DNA of 64,000 bases from an uncultured Paracoccaceae bacterium (lineage in GTDB: Bacteria > Pseudomonadota > Alphaproteobacteria > Rhodobacterales > Rhodobacteraceae), in NCBI GenBank assembly GCA_947493335.1, contig CANLQO010000001.1, positions 1-64,000 on the forward strand, given 5' to 3'. Both the position numbers and the translations under genes were made by a program. A model generated the notes under the pieces. That model was not told the DNA's origin, ran no database searches, and saw only the letters and a program-made list of their open reading frames with translations. Shown here piece after piece: positions 24,613 to 33,267 of this stretch; the first letter of the stretch is position 1; each line of letters opens with the position of its first letter.

Positions 24613-26330
24613 GATTGCGGTCCTGCTGGTTCGTTGTGGAATTCGGCCCGGAAGATCGCACCACCCGCGTCGCGATCCTGCGCGGTCAGGACGCCGCCGT
24701 GGTCAGACACGATCCCGGCAGAGATCGTCAGGCCCAGCCCCATGCCCTTGCCGCTTTCGCGTGTTGTCGCGAAAGGTTCGCGCAGATCGTCCATGGTTTG
24801 CCCGCCCAGGCCATGGCCGGTGTCGGCCACGGCAAACCAGACCCCGCCGCTGTCCGCGCCCATGCTGATGTCGATTTGCCGGGTGTCGGAATCCTCGACT
24901 GCGTCGATGGCGTTGCGCACAAGGTTGGTCATCACCTGTTCAAGACGCAACCTGTTGCCTTCAAGCGTGACAGGTGTTGCGGGTGGGTCAAAGGTAATCT
25001 GGGTGTCGGCCTCTGCAATGGACGGTGTCAGCAGGTCAAGGGCTGCGCGCATGACCTCTGCCAGATCAACGGTTTCGAACTGGTCGCGGCCTTTGCGCGA
25101 GAAGAATTTGAGCTGGCGGGTGATATCCTCCATTCGGGCCACGAGGCCTTGCATCTTGTCATTCAGCGGTGACGCGCCCGTGGCCATTTCCGATGCGGCC
25201 AACTGGTTGCGCATGGCGGCGATGGGTTGGCCCAATTCATGGGTGACCGAAGAGGCCAATTGCCCCAGTGCCGCCAGCCGTCCGGCGCGTTCCAATTCGG
25301 CCTGGGTCTTTTTGAGGGTCTGTTCGGCCAGTCTGCGTTCCTCGATCTCGACGGCAAGACGCTCGTTAGCGCGGCGCAATTGCGCCTCTTCATGTTCCGA
25401 GCGGGTCAGGGCATCGCCAATGCGCTGCACCCGCCTGACCTGCCACGAGATCAGAATGAGGCCGCTTAAAAGAACCATCGCCCCGGTGATCAGCCAGGCG
25501 CGTGTCGTCGCCTGATCGTCGGGCACCAGAAAATGGAGCGACCAGCCGTTGGGAAGGTCAGAGGTGCGCAGATACAGAAACCGCTCTCCCCCGATGCGCG
25601 CGGTTTGCCGGGTCGGGTTCGGTTCCCAATCAAGGGGGGTAAGTTGCTCTTCGCCAAATTGCCGCGCGGCGATGATGCGGGCGCGTTGATCGTTGGTCAG
25701 CGATGCGACAGTGCGGTAGCGCCAAGCGGGATCAGAGGCGAGAAGCACCACGCCATCGGCATTGGACAGGATGATCCGTTCGCCCGAGGCCTGCCAACTG
25801 TCCTGAAGCGTGGAAAGGTCAAGTTTGATCGCAACCACACCGCTGTCGGCGGTCTGTTCAGAGCGCACGGCAAGGGCGTAGAAGTAGCCCGGAATGCCGG
25901 TGGTGGCACCGATGCCATAGAATTCACCCAAAGCGCCCTTTTGTGCATCCTGAAAGTAGGGGCGGAAGGCATAATTCTGCCCGACAAAGCTGTTTGGGGC
26001 CGCGGCATTCGAGGCCGAGATCGTCAGCCCGGTGTTGTCCATCAGATAGATCGCATCGATGCCAGCGCTTTGCGTAAAGCCAGCCAATCGTGCGTTGAGC
26101 CGCCCGCGGTCACCGCCCGAAAGCGTTTCAACCACTACGGGGTCTTGCGAAAGCAGAAACGGCATATGGGCGAAGCGGCGCAACTCCGCCTCGACCGTGC
26201 TACGGTAGAGCGTCAGGCGGGCAGCGGCCTTGGCCAGCTCTTGCCCTTTGAAATAGGTGTAGGACCCCCAGAACAGGACAGCAGCGCAAAGCGACGCGGC
26301 CAGCACCAGGATGAGTTTGAGGTTCCGCAT
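24609..26330 (-). CDS. DctB-like sensor histidine kinase
   Basis: A 573-aa membrane kinase partner of the downstream regulator. TM1 is at about residues 5-25, followed by a ~250-residue periplasmic sensor of the double-Cache type and TM2 around AWLITGAMVLLSGLILISW. After a short coiled coil (RRANERLAVEIEERRLAEQTL) comes HisKA with the phospho-His in SSVTHELGQPIAAMRN. HATPase_c follows, with NLVRNAIDAVE, VADTGHGLGG and KGMGLGLTIS. ATG 26330 (MRNLKLIL) puts a basic residue before TM1. It probably senses the TRAP substrate or the loaded receptor. Confidence 0.9.
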   Translation of the reverse strand: MRNLKLILVLAASLCAAVLFWGSYTYFKGQELAKAAARLTLYRSTVEAELRRFAHMPFLLSQDPVVVETLSGGDRGRLNARLAGFTQSAGIDAIYLMDNTGLTISASNAAAPNSFVGQNYAFRPYFQDAQKGALGEFYGIGATTGIPGYFYALAVRSEQTADSGVVAIKLDLSTLQDSWQASGERIILSNADGVVLLASDPAWRYRTVASLTNDQRARIIAARQFGEEQLTPLDWEPNPTRQTARIGGERFLYLRTSDLPNGWSLHFLVPDDQATTRAWLITGAMVLLSGLILISWQVRRVQRIGDALTRSEHEEAQLRRANERLAVEIEERRLAEQTLKKTQAELERAGRLAALGQLASSVTHELGQPIAAMRNQLAASEMATGASPLNDKMQGLVARMEDITRQLKFFSRKGRDQFETVDLAEVMRAALDLLTPSIAEADTQITFDPPATPVTLEGNRLRLEQVMTNLVRNAIDAVEDSDTRQIDISMGADSGGVWFAVADTGHGLGGQTMDDLREPFATTRESGKGMGLGLTISAGIVSDHGGVLTAQDRDAGGAIFRAEFHNEPAGPQS

Positions 26331-26419
26331 CGCGATGTGGTGGACGATGGTTGCCGAAAAATCAACCGCCAGCGCCGCGCGCACAGGCAGTTGTCAGCAG
26401 GCGGGAGGGCGCATAGATC

Positions 26420-27100
26420 ATGGGTATGACGACGTTTCCATCGCCCGAAACTTTGTATCCGGTCAAGCTCGCCTCGGCCCGCGACCACAAGGGCACGGTC
26501 TTTCTGGCGCCTGCGACCAAAGACCATCCGCGGATGGAGGTTGGCGAATACACCTATGTCAGCGCGCATCAGCCACCCAAGGATTGGGCGCAGCATATTG
26601 CGCCATATCTTTATCCCTTTTCGCCCGAGATGCTGCGGATCGGGAAGTTTTGCCAGATTGCCGACGGGGTGGTCTTTATCACCGCGTCGGCCAATCACCG
26701 GTATGACGGCTTTTCAAGCTTTCCGTTTGGCATTTTCGACGGTGGATTGCTGGGGACACCGGCGATGCCGGAACCGGGGCCGGACACCTGCGTTGGCCAT
26801 GATGTCTGGTTGGGGCAGGGGGTTAAGGTGTGCCCCGGTGCCGTGATCGGGAACGGGGTCATCGTGGCGGCGGGCGCGGTTGTGGCGGGGCAGGTCCCTG
26901 ATTACGCCATCGTTGGCGGCAACCCGGCCCGTATCATCCGCATGCGATTTGACGAATTGACGATTGCCGCGTTGAACCGGTTGGCTTGGTGGGACTGGCC
27001 CATCGCGCATATCCGGGCGCATGAGGCCGCGATTGTCGGCGCTGATCTGGACCTTCTGGAACGCGCAGCCGATCAAATCGATCGCCGCGCGTCTTCCTGA
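26420..27100 (+). CDS. CatB/Vat-like hexapeptide acetyltransferase
   Basis: A 226-aa left-handed beta-helix acyltransferase of the xenobiotic (CatB) group. Hexapeptide repeats run through IGKFCQIADGVVFI and CVGHDVWLGQGVKVCPGAVIGNGVIVA. The catalytic His is in ASANHRYDGF, and the C-terminal IVGGNPARIIRMRF is characteristic. Chloramphenicol or streptogramin modification is a family property only; many chromosomal members have other acceptors. ATG 26420 or ATG 26426 may be the start. The 3' end overlaps the convergent acyltransferase gene by 28 bp. Confidence 0.87.
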   Translation: MGMTTFPSPETLYPVKLASARDHKGTVFLAPATKDHPRMEVGEYTYVSAHQPPKDWAQHIAPYLYPFSPEMLRIGKFCQIADGVVFITASANHRYDGFSSFPFGIFDGGLLGTPAMPEPGPDTCVGHDVWLGQGVKVCPGAVIGNGVIVAAGAVVAGQVPDYAIVGGNPARIIRMRFDELTIAALNRLAWWDWPIAHIRAHEAAIVGADLDLLERAADQIDRRASS

Positions 27101-27735
27101 AGGTCATTGAGGAAGGCAGCCAAGGGTTCTGTCCATTGTGGGTTGGCGTCCTTGCGGCCCGGCTGAGCGGGCCACCGACGGAAGATCACGCGCCCGGTGG
27201 TGAAGGGCAGCGGGAACCACATCCTGTCCCATGTCGAAAGCGCCCGGCCTCTGCGGGTGTGATAGGCAAAACCATAGACAGGGCGTTGCATCGCCCGAGC
27301 CCAATCAAGCGGCGCATCCTTGACCTGACGCGCAGGGCCCAGCGGACCATCAGCCGCGATGCCGATACTGTAGCCATCGCGCACCCGGCGCAAAACCGTG
27401 CGCGAGGCGACAAGGTTGGATATGCCCTCGGCCATCTCCATCGGGTGCAGGCCTGATTGCCGTTGCAACGCGCCCGACACCCGGCCAATCGGTGAGCTGG
27501 CGTAGAGGGTAGACAGGGGGCCAAGTTCTTTCGGCCAATGCAACGGCCCCATGAGCGAGCATTCGTGCCACATCACAACGAGCACCGGACCCACGGCCAG
27601 ATCGGCGGCCAGATCGTCCAAACCGTCGCGCTGCCAGCGCGTTGTTGCATGGCAAAGCCGCAGATAAAGCCCGGCCACACGGGCAATCGCGCCCGCCAGC
27701 AGTGAAGAATGTTCCAATCTGCGGCGCAAAGACAT
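27073..27735 (-). CDS. lysophospholipid acyltransferase-like protein (DUF374)
   Basis: A 220-aa protein of the DUF374 branch of the glycerolipid acyltransferase superfamily. It has a hydrophobic, membrane-proximal N-terminus (LLAGAIARVAGLYLRLC), then VLVVMWHECSLMGPLHW in place of the HX4D block, and IGIAADGPLGPARQVK, matching the family TADGPRGP motif. It probably acts on lipids at the inner membrane; the substrate is unknown. ATG 27735 gives MSLRRRLEHS. It faces away from the tRNA gene. Confidence 0.8.
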   Translation of the reverse strand: MSLRRRLEHSSLLAGAIARVAGLYLRLCHATTRWQRDGLDDLAADLAVGPVLVVMWHECSLMGPLHWPKELGPLSTLYASSPIGRVSGALQRQSGLHPMEMAEGISNLVASRTVLRRVRDGYSIGIAADGPLGPARQVKDAPLDWARAMQRPVYGFAYHTRRGRALSTWDRMWFPLPFTTGRVIFRRWPAQPGRKDANPQWTEPLAAFLNDLQEDARRSI

Positions 27736-27819
27736 GCCCCTTCATGACATTTTCCGCAGCCTGCGCAAGTCAGCCCCTTGCGTGGCACAGCGTGGTGGGC
27801 TAACCCATGCCTCGGTCTT

Positions 27820-27895
<76 letters not shown>

Positions 27896-27942
27896 GACCA
27901 CTTCTCCCTTTGTGATTTCGGATCAAAAGGACGTTGGCGCAG

Positions 27943-28824
27943 ATGACGGATGACAGCGCAGGGCAGGTTTCTGTGGCTCTTCATATCGGCGCGCACAAGA
28001 CGGCCACCACCCATCTGCAACGGTCCCTTTTGGATGCTGATACCGCGTTACGCGCGGAGGGCGTTCAATTTCACGGACCACGCAGTTTTCGTTGGGGTGA
28101 GCCATCGCTGCTAGAGCGGTTCCGGATTGCAGGCGAGCCAAACGGCCCGGTTCGCGCGATTGACCCCCGCGCGCTGGCGAAGCTGGCCAATGGGGCTGAG
28201 CGGCTGATTCTGTCAGAGGAAAACTTTCCCGGCACGCTGATGAACGAAAACGGTCGCCTGCGCAGACCGCTTTATCCGGATGGGCCGCGGCGGATTGCCG
28301 AACTGGCCGTAAGGATGCCGGAGGTGCCGGTCGACCTTTATCTTAGCATTCGGCAACCGACGGCCTTGCTGAATTCTGCCTTCAGCCAGCGGCTGCATGG
28401 CAGGCGCGATATCACGCTGGAGGATTTCCTGCGCCGCAATGCCATTGCCTTGGTCGATTGGGTCAGCCTTGTCACGCGGCTGCGGGCCGCGCCGGGTGTC
28501 CGGACACTGACCTTGTGGTGCTACGAGGATTACACAGTCCTTTTCCCGCAGATTGTGACAGAGCTGACTGGTGGTCGTGCGGCGGGTTGCGTTGCACCCT
28601 TGCCTGAGAACATGCACGGCGGGCTGTCGGAATTGACTGTCACGCTTTTGCTGGCGGATGACACCATCACGCTGGAAGAGGCGATTGCGGCCTGCCCGGT
28701 CGATGAGAATAACCCCAAATTCGATGCTTTTGATGCCGAGGCCCACGCGTTGGGCCGCGAATACTATGATGCGCAACTGGCGCAGATTGACGCGATGGAC
28801 GGGATCACGCGGTTGCGACCGTGA
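27943..28824 (+). CDS. sulfotransferase-like protein (PAPS-type P-loop)
   Basis: A 293-aa cytoplasmic protein. The N-terminal LHIGAHKTATTHLQRSL resembles the 5'-PSB loop (K-x-GTT/S) of PAPS-dependent sulfotransferases, with Ala in place of Gly. LYLSIRQPTALLNSAFSQ resembles the 3'-phosphate-binding RxPxxxxxS block. The rest is unrecognised. ATG 27943 is preferred over an in-frame TTG at 27934. It sits between tRNA-Trp and secE. Function and acceptor are not known. Confidence 0.65.
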   Translation: MTDDSAGQVSVALHIGAHKTATTHLQRSLLDADTALRAEGVQFHGPRSFRWGEPSLLERFRIAGEPNGPVRAIDPRALAKLANGAERLILSEENFPGTLMNENGRLRRPLYPDGPRRIAELAVRMPEVPVDLYLSIRQPTALLNSAFSQRLHGRRDITLEDFLRRNAIALVDWVSLVTRLRAAPGVRTLTLWCYEDYTVLFPQIVTELTGGRAAGCVAPLPENMHGGLSELTVTLLLADDTITLEEAIAACPVDENNPKFDAFDAEAHALGREYYDAQLAQIDAMDGITRLRP

Positions 28825-28890
28825 CTTGGGCTTGAAAACATCAGCGCGGGGCCGTATGTCGCCTTGATCACCGCAACAAAGGCACGCCCC

Positions 28891-29088
28891 ATGGCCATGA
28901 ACCCCGTCAAGTTTGTCAACGAAACCCGCGCAGAAATTGCCAAGGTTGTCTGGCCCACGCGGCGCGAAGTCGTCATGACCACGATCATGGTGTTCATTAT
29001 GGCAGCTCTGACGGCGATCTTCTTTTCGCTGGTTGATTTGGTGATCCGCTCCGGCTTGCAAGGTGTGCTGACCTACTTTGGCAGCTAG
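28891..29088 (+). CDS. secE: preprotein translocase subunit SecE
   Basis: A 65-aa single-spanning subunit of the SecYEG channel. The conserved cytoplasmic amphipathic helix FVNETRAEIAKVVWPTRREV is complete and is followed by one TM helix (TTIMVFIMAALTAIFFSLVDLVI). ATG 28891 is used; a second ATG at 28897 is equally possible. nusG follows after ~200 bp. Confidence 0.96.
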   Translation: MAMNPVKFVNETRAEIAKVVWPTRREVVMTTIMVFIMAALTAIFFSLVDLVIRSGLQGVLTYFGS

Positions 29089-29171
29089 GGCACGGCCCTA
29101 AGCCCGCTTGCGAAAATCGCTGCCCCCACTTGAAAACGGCTGGGCGGGGCGATACTAGGCCAACATCCCCG

Positions 29172-29211
29172 AAAAAGGCGCGCTGCGAATCAAGTTGCGC
29201 GCCCCTTTTTT
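29172..29211 (+). terminator. intrinsic terminator between secE and nusG
   Basis: Perfect 7-bp GC stem GGCGCGC (29177-29183) and GCGCGCC (29197-29203) with a 13-nt loop. It is preceded by AAAAA and followed by CC and TTTTTT. This is a good rho-independent terminator on the plus strand and could act as an attenuator, since secE and nusG are often co-transcribed. Confidence 0.75.
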
Positions 29212-29292
29212 ATCTTTCGGGTGGGCGGCGAACCCGCCCGATGAACGCAATTTGCGGCCCCTTGGGTCGCGCACACGAAGGTGGCCCAGAAC

Positions 29293-29826
29293 ATGGCGAA
29301 ACGTTGGTATTCGGTGAGCGTCCTTTCGAACTTCGAAAAGAAGATCGCCGAGCAGATCCGCCAGAAGGCAGAAGAGCAAGGCTTGTCCGAGCAGATCGAC
29401 GAAGTGCTGGTGCCGACCGAGGAAGTGATCGAGGTGCGGCGCAACAAGAAGGTCACGACCGAGCGCCGCTTTATGCCCGGTTATGTGCTTGTCCACATGG
29501 AACTGTCGGATGAGGGCTATCACCTGATCAACTCTATCAATCGCGTCACAGGTTTTCTGGGTCCGCAGGGGCGCCCGATGCCGATGCGGGACGCCGAGGT
29601 GCAGGCCATCCTTGGCCGCGTTCAGGAAGGCGAGGAGAGCCCACGCACATTGATCCACTTTGAGATCGGCGAGAAGGTCAAGGTCAACGACGGGCCGTTT
29701 GAAGACTTTGATGGCATGGTCGAAGAGGTCGATGACGAGAACCAGCGTCTGAAAGTGACCGTGTCGATCTTTGGTCGCGCCACGCCGGTGGAGTTGGAAT
29801 ACACACAGGTCACCAAACAAAGCTGA
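29293..29826 (+). CDS. nusG: transcription termination/antitermination protein NusG
   Basis: A 177-aa NusG. The NGN domain starts MAKRWYSVSVLSNFEKK and contains RRFMPGYVLVHMELSDEGYHLI and the VTGFLG motif. The C-terminal KOW domain has GEKVKVNDGPFEDFDGMVEEVD. It binds RNA polymerase and couples elongation to ribosomes and Rho. ATG 29293 is the family start; an in-frame GTG at 29281 is not. The gene downstream is sdaA on the other strand, so the usual rplK-rplA neighbours are absent here. Confidence 0.97.
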   Translation: MAKRWYSVSVLSNFEKKIAEQIRQKAEEQGLSEQIDEVLVPTEEVIEVRRNKKVTTERRFMPGYVLVHMELSDEGYHLINSINRVTGFLGPQGRPMPMRDAEVQAILGRVQEGEESPRTLIHFEIGEKVKVNDGPFEDFDGMVEEVDDENQRLKVTVSIFGRATPVELEYTQVTKQS

Positions 29827-29850
29827 TCGCTTTGTCAGGCTGAAATCATC

Positions 29851-29892
29851 AACGCAGTGCGTCCAGCCGGATGCGCTGCGTTTTGCGTTTTT
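29851..29892 (+). terminator. intrinsic terminator after nusG
   Basis: A 12-bp stem, AACGCAGTGCGT paired with ATGCGCTGCGTT (two G-U pairs), an 8-nt loop, then TTTTGCGTTTTT. It lies 25 bp past the nusG stop. It may serve the convergent sdaA transcript as well. Confidence 0.75.
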
Positions 29893-29902
29893 GGGACGTT
29901 TA

Positions 29903-31276
29903 TCAGCAGTTGGGGACGTTGACGGCCAGCCCGCCAAGGGCGGTTTCCTTGTACTTCTCGCTCATGTCCATGCCGGTCTGGCGCATGGTTTCAATCGCGG
30001 CATCCAGTGGCACAAGGTGTACGCCGTCACCCCGCAGGGCGAGGCTGGCGGCGCTGACGGCCTTGATGCAGCCCAGCCCGTTGCGTTCGATACACGGAAC
30101 CTGAACGAGGCCGCGGATCGGGTCGCAGGTCATGCCCAGGTGATGTTCCAGCGCAATCTCGGCGGCGTTTTCAATCTGTTCTGTCGTGCCGCCCATGACC
30201 GCGCAGAGGCCCGCAGCGGCCATCGCACTCGCGCTGCCGACCTCGGCCTGACAGCCGCATTCGGCCCCGCTGATCGAGGCGTTGAACTTGATCAGCCCGC
30301 CGATGGCGGCCGCCGTCAAAAGGAAATCCGGAACGGCCTTGACCGTCGCGCCCGGCACATGGTCAAGCCAGTAGCGGATTGTGGCCGGCACCACGCCCGC
30401 AGCCCCATTGGTCGGGGCGGTGACGACCTGACCGCCTGCGGCGTTTTCCTCATTCACGGCCATGGCGTACATCGACATCCAGTCATTGATGGTGTGCGGT
30501 GCGGGCTGGTTGAGGCCTCTTTCCGCCATCAAGGCATCATGGATGCCTTTGGCGCGCCTGCGCACGTTCAGACCTCCGGGCAGCGTGCCCTCGGTCGAGA
30601 GGCCGCGATCGATACAGGCATTCATCACCTCCCATATCCGGGTAAGGCCCTTGTCCAAATCACCCGCGTCGCGGCGGCTTAGCTCATTCTCGCGCTTCAT
30701 CCGGGCGATGCTTTTGCCACTGGTTTCAGACATTTGCAGCATCTCGGCGGCGGTATGGAACGGGTAAGGCACAGGCGGGCCATCGTCGGTGTCCTTGCCT
30801 GCGGCCAGTTCCGCCTCGGTCAGCACAAAGCCACCACCAATGGAGTAATAGGTGATCTGGGTGACCACATCGCCCTGCGCATCCAATCCGCGCAGGATCA
30901 GACCGTTGGCATGACCGGGCAGGGGCGGGCCGAAGTCAAAGACAACATCATCTTTGGGATGAAAGGCCAGCGGGCCAAGACCGTCGGGGCTGACGGTATG
31001 TTCTTCCTTGATCCGCGCAAGCTCTGCCTCGGCCTTGTCGGCGTCATAGTCATCGGCCAGAAATCCGGCGAGACCCAGAACCACGGCGCGATCGGTGGCA
31101 TGGCCGACGCCCGTAAAGGCGAGCGAGCCATGCAGGCTGGTACGCAGGCCTGCCACCTTGAAGGGCTGGGCGCGCAGATGGTCAAGAAACCGGGATGCCG
31201 CCACCATCGGCCCAATGGTGTGCGAAGACGAAGGGCCGACGCCGACCTTGAACATATCAAAAACGCTGAGGAACAT
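29903..31276 (-). CDS. sdaA: L-serine ammonia-lyase, single-chain [4Fe-4S] type
   Basis: A 457-aa enzyme that deaminates L-serine to pyruvate and ammonia. The beta-type domain opens with MFLSVFDMFKVGVGPSSSHT. The alpha-type domain has TNGAAGVVPATIRY. The iron-sulfur Cys lie in SGAECGCQAEVGSASAMAAAG, in MTCDPIRGLVQVPCIERN, and at the C-terminus (AVNVPNC). Full length for the family. Its ATG overlaps the stop of the upstream glutathione S-transferase gene (ATGA). Confidence 0.96.
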   Translation of the reverse strand: MFLSVFDMFKVGVGPSSSHTIGPMVAASRFLDHLRAQPFKVAGLRTSLHGSLAFTGVGHATDRAVVLGLAGFLADDYDADKAEAELARIKEEHTVSPDGLGPLAFHPKDDVVFDFGPPLPGHANGLILRGLDAQGDVVTQITYYSIGGGFVLTEAELAAGKDTDDGPPVPYPFHTAAEMLQMSETSGKSIARMKRENELSRRDAGDLDKGLTRIWEVMNACIDRGLSTEGTLPGGLNVRRRAKGIHDALMAERGLNQPAPHTINDWMSMYAMAVNEENAAGGQVVTAPTNGAAGVVPATIRYWLDHVPGATVKAVPDFLLTAAAIGGLIKFNASISGAECGCQAEVGSASAMAAAGLCAVMGGTTEQIENAAEIALEHHLGMTCDPIRGLVQVPCIERNGLGCIKAVSAASLALRGDGVHLVPLDAAIETMRQTGMDMSEKYKETALGGLAVNVPNC

Positions 31277-31962
31277 CAGATTGGGCGTCCTTCTGGTGGG
31301 TTGGGCAAGGTTGGGGCGGAAAAGGGTGTTGGGCCAAGGCCCTCGGACACGGCGGCACGTCGGACCGCAGGGCGGTTTTCGGCGCGCAGGGCGAAATGAT
31401 AGAGACGCGGGTAAGACGCCAAGTCACACCAGCCCGTTTCTCCGCCGTAGATCCGCATCCAACGCAACATCGGGCCAAGATAGCAGCCATGGGCGCTGGG
31501 CGCATTCGTATCAAGCCAGGCTGCGTTTGGGGCGGCGTCGAGCAACGCCAACATATCGCACAAGCGGGCGCGGGTTTTCTGACGGAGCGCAGGGGCGGCA
31601 TCATCGATGTGTTGATCGGGATAGAACAAAAGGCGCAGCGCAGGATGCAGCGTATTGGCGAGCCAAAAGAGCCATTGCACGGCATGCGCCCGGTCAGGCG
31701 CGTCGGGCGCGGGCATCAGGCCACCGTAGGCGTCAGAAAGCCACATCAAGATGGCCCCGGTTTCGAACAACGGCCCATGTGGCGTTTCCAGCACCGGAAT
31801 CAGCCCGTTGGGGTTCAGCGCCAGATAGGCAGGTGTTTTTTGCCCCTGGCGGGTGCGGTCAACCAGCACGGTTTCATAGGGGAGCCCCTGTTCTTCCAGC
31901 GCCAGCCGCACGCAGAGCGAGGCGTTGTCCGGGGCATAATGCAGGCGCAATGGGTCGGTCAT
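31276..31962 (-). CDS. glutathione S-transferase family protein
   Basis: A 228-aa GST. The N-terminal thioredoxin-like half has LHYAPDNASLCVRLALEEQGL, the cis-Pro motif NPNGLIPVLETP and the following FETGAILMWLSD. The C-terminal half is helical. The N-terminal active position looks like Ser/Asn (APDNASL), as in the beta-like bacterial classes. Substrate unknown. It is coupled to sdaA by a 1-bp overlap. Confidence 0.88.
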   Translation of the reverse strand: MTDPLRLHYAPDNASLCVRLALEEQGLPYETVLVDRTRQGQKTPAYLALNPNGLIPVLETPHGPLFETGAILMWLSDAYGGLMPAPDAPDRAHAVQWLFWLANTLHPALRLLFYPDQHIDDAAPALRQKTRARLCDMLALLDAAPNAAWLDTNAPSAHGCYLGPMLRWMRIYGGETGWCDLASYPRLYHFALRAENRPAVRRAAVSEGLGPTPFSAPTLPNPPEGRPI

Positions 31963-32160
31963 GCGGGTCTTCTAGCCGGAACCCCGATGCGCGTCCGCCA
32001 GAAACCGACGCTTATGTGCCAAAACCTGCGTTTGCCGGACGTTAACCGGTTTTGTGGCAGACCCAGTGGACGATCTTGGCCATTGGCCCGCATTACCCCC
32101 TCGCGCCGGTCCGTCATTGCGCCTATAACGCCCGCGTCTGCATCTGTTGGAGCCTGCAAA

Positions 32161-32949
32161 ATGCCTTCCGAACTGTCCCCCATCGACAAAGCGAAATTCG
32201 TGGCCGCCAAACGCGCGACGGAGTTTGTGCAAAGCGGCATGAAAGTGGGGCTGGGCACTGGGTCCACGGCGGCCTGGCTGGTGCGCTGTCTGGGCGAGCT
32301 GGTGCGCGAAGAAGGCTTGCAGATCAAGGGCGTGCCCACGTCGACCCGCACCGCGCAGCTGGCACGGGATGTGGGGATTGAGGTGATTTCGCTGGATGAG
32401 GCGAAGTGGCTTGATATCACCATTGACGGGGCGGACGAATATGACGCGGATCTAAACCTGATCAAGGGTGGCGGCGGCGCCCATTTGCAGGAAAAAATTG
32501 TCGCGACAGCCTCTGACCAGATGGTGGTGATTGCCGATATATCCAAGCGGGTTGAGACACTTGGCGCCTTTCCATTGCCAGTCGAGGTGATCCCCTTTGG
32601 CTGGCAGACGTCCAAAACGCTGATCGAGGAAATGCTGTCTGGTATGGATGTGCTGGGCCACACTACAAGTCTGCGGATGAATGGCGATGCCCCCTTTATC
32701 ACGGATGAGGGTAACCACATCATCGACCTGCATCTGAACCGGATCGGCAACGCACGTCAGTTGTCGCTGGTGCTGAACCAGATCCCCGGAGTTGTCGAGA
32801 ACGGACTGTTCATCGATATCTGCGACGCGGTGGTGATCGGCTATGGCGATGGCCGCGTCGAGGTGCAGGACATCAACAAGGGCACGACAACCGAGACCCG
32901 GTTTGATTTCCTTGAAACGGAAAACCTGTTCTCTGACATGGCTGACTGA
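32161..32949 (+). CDS. rpiA: ribose-5-phosphate isomerase A
   Basis: A 262-aa enzyme of the pentose phosphate pathway interconverting ribose-5-P and ribulose-5-P. The phosphate-binding GLGTGSTAAWLV, the catalytic Asp region TIDGADEYDADLNLIKGGGGA and the HLQEKIVA motif are all intact. ATG 32161 gives MPSELSPIDKAKFVAAKRA. The earlier in-frame ATGs lie in sequence opposite the GST gene and are not used. Confidence 0.96.
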   Translation: MPSELSPIDKAKFVAAKRATEFVQSGMKVGLGTGSTAAWLVRCLGELVREEGLQIKGVPTSTRTAQLARDVGIEVISLDEAKWLDITIDGADEYDADLNLIKGGGGAHLQEKIVATASDQMVVIADISKRVETLGAFPLPVEVIPFGWQTSKTLIEEMLSGMDVLGHTTSLRMNGDAPFITDEGNHIIDLHLNRIGNARQLSLVLNQIPGVVENGLFIDICDAVVIGYGDGRVEVQDINKGTTTETRFDFLETENLFSDMAD

Positions 32950-33267
32950 CGCGCCACATGGTTTCCACAACATCGGGCCAAGATCGGTTCCGACAGGGTC
33001 AGGTCACGTGGGCTGTGTTGCCAGAGAAAACGGCACGCGCCTCAGATACGGTTTCCAGCGGATCAGGTCGGGTTTGCCGGGCGCGGGGCTGAATTTCAGC
33101 GCGTGCGATGGGCAGAGCGCCACGAAATACCTCAGCGAATTGGCGCTGGGCGGCGTTATTTTTTCGCGGCACACCCGTCGCTGACCACAATGTCGTCAGG
33201 GGCCGTTGTTCTTACCGGCTTGCATGTTTAGGTTGCCCCAGACGACAGCGCCGCAGGGACACTATTC
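32950..33267. other. 318-bp intergenic region without a recognised gene
   Basis: Between rpiA and gor. Short open frames cross it on both strands, but none has a ribosome-binding site, a family motif or gene-like codon use. No RNA gene or strong terminator hairpin is evident. It presumably carries the gor promoter, which I could not place. Confidence 0.6.

Noticed and set aside
32950-33184. Short gene between rpiA and gor
   Set aside because: Frames on both strands lack a ribosome-binding site and any recognisable motif.
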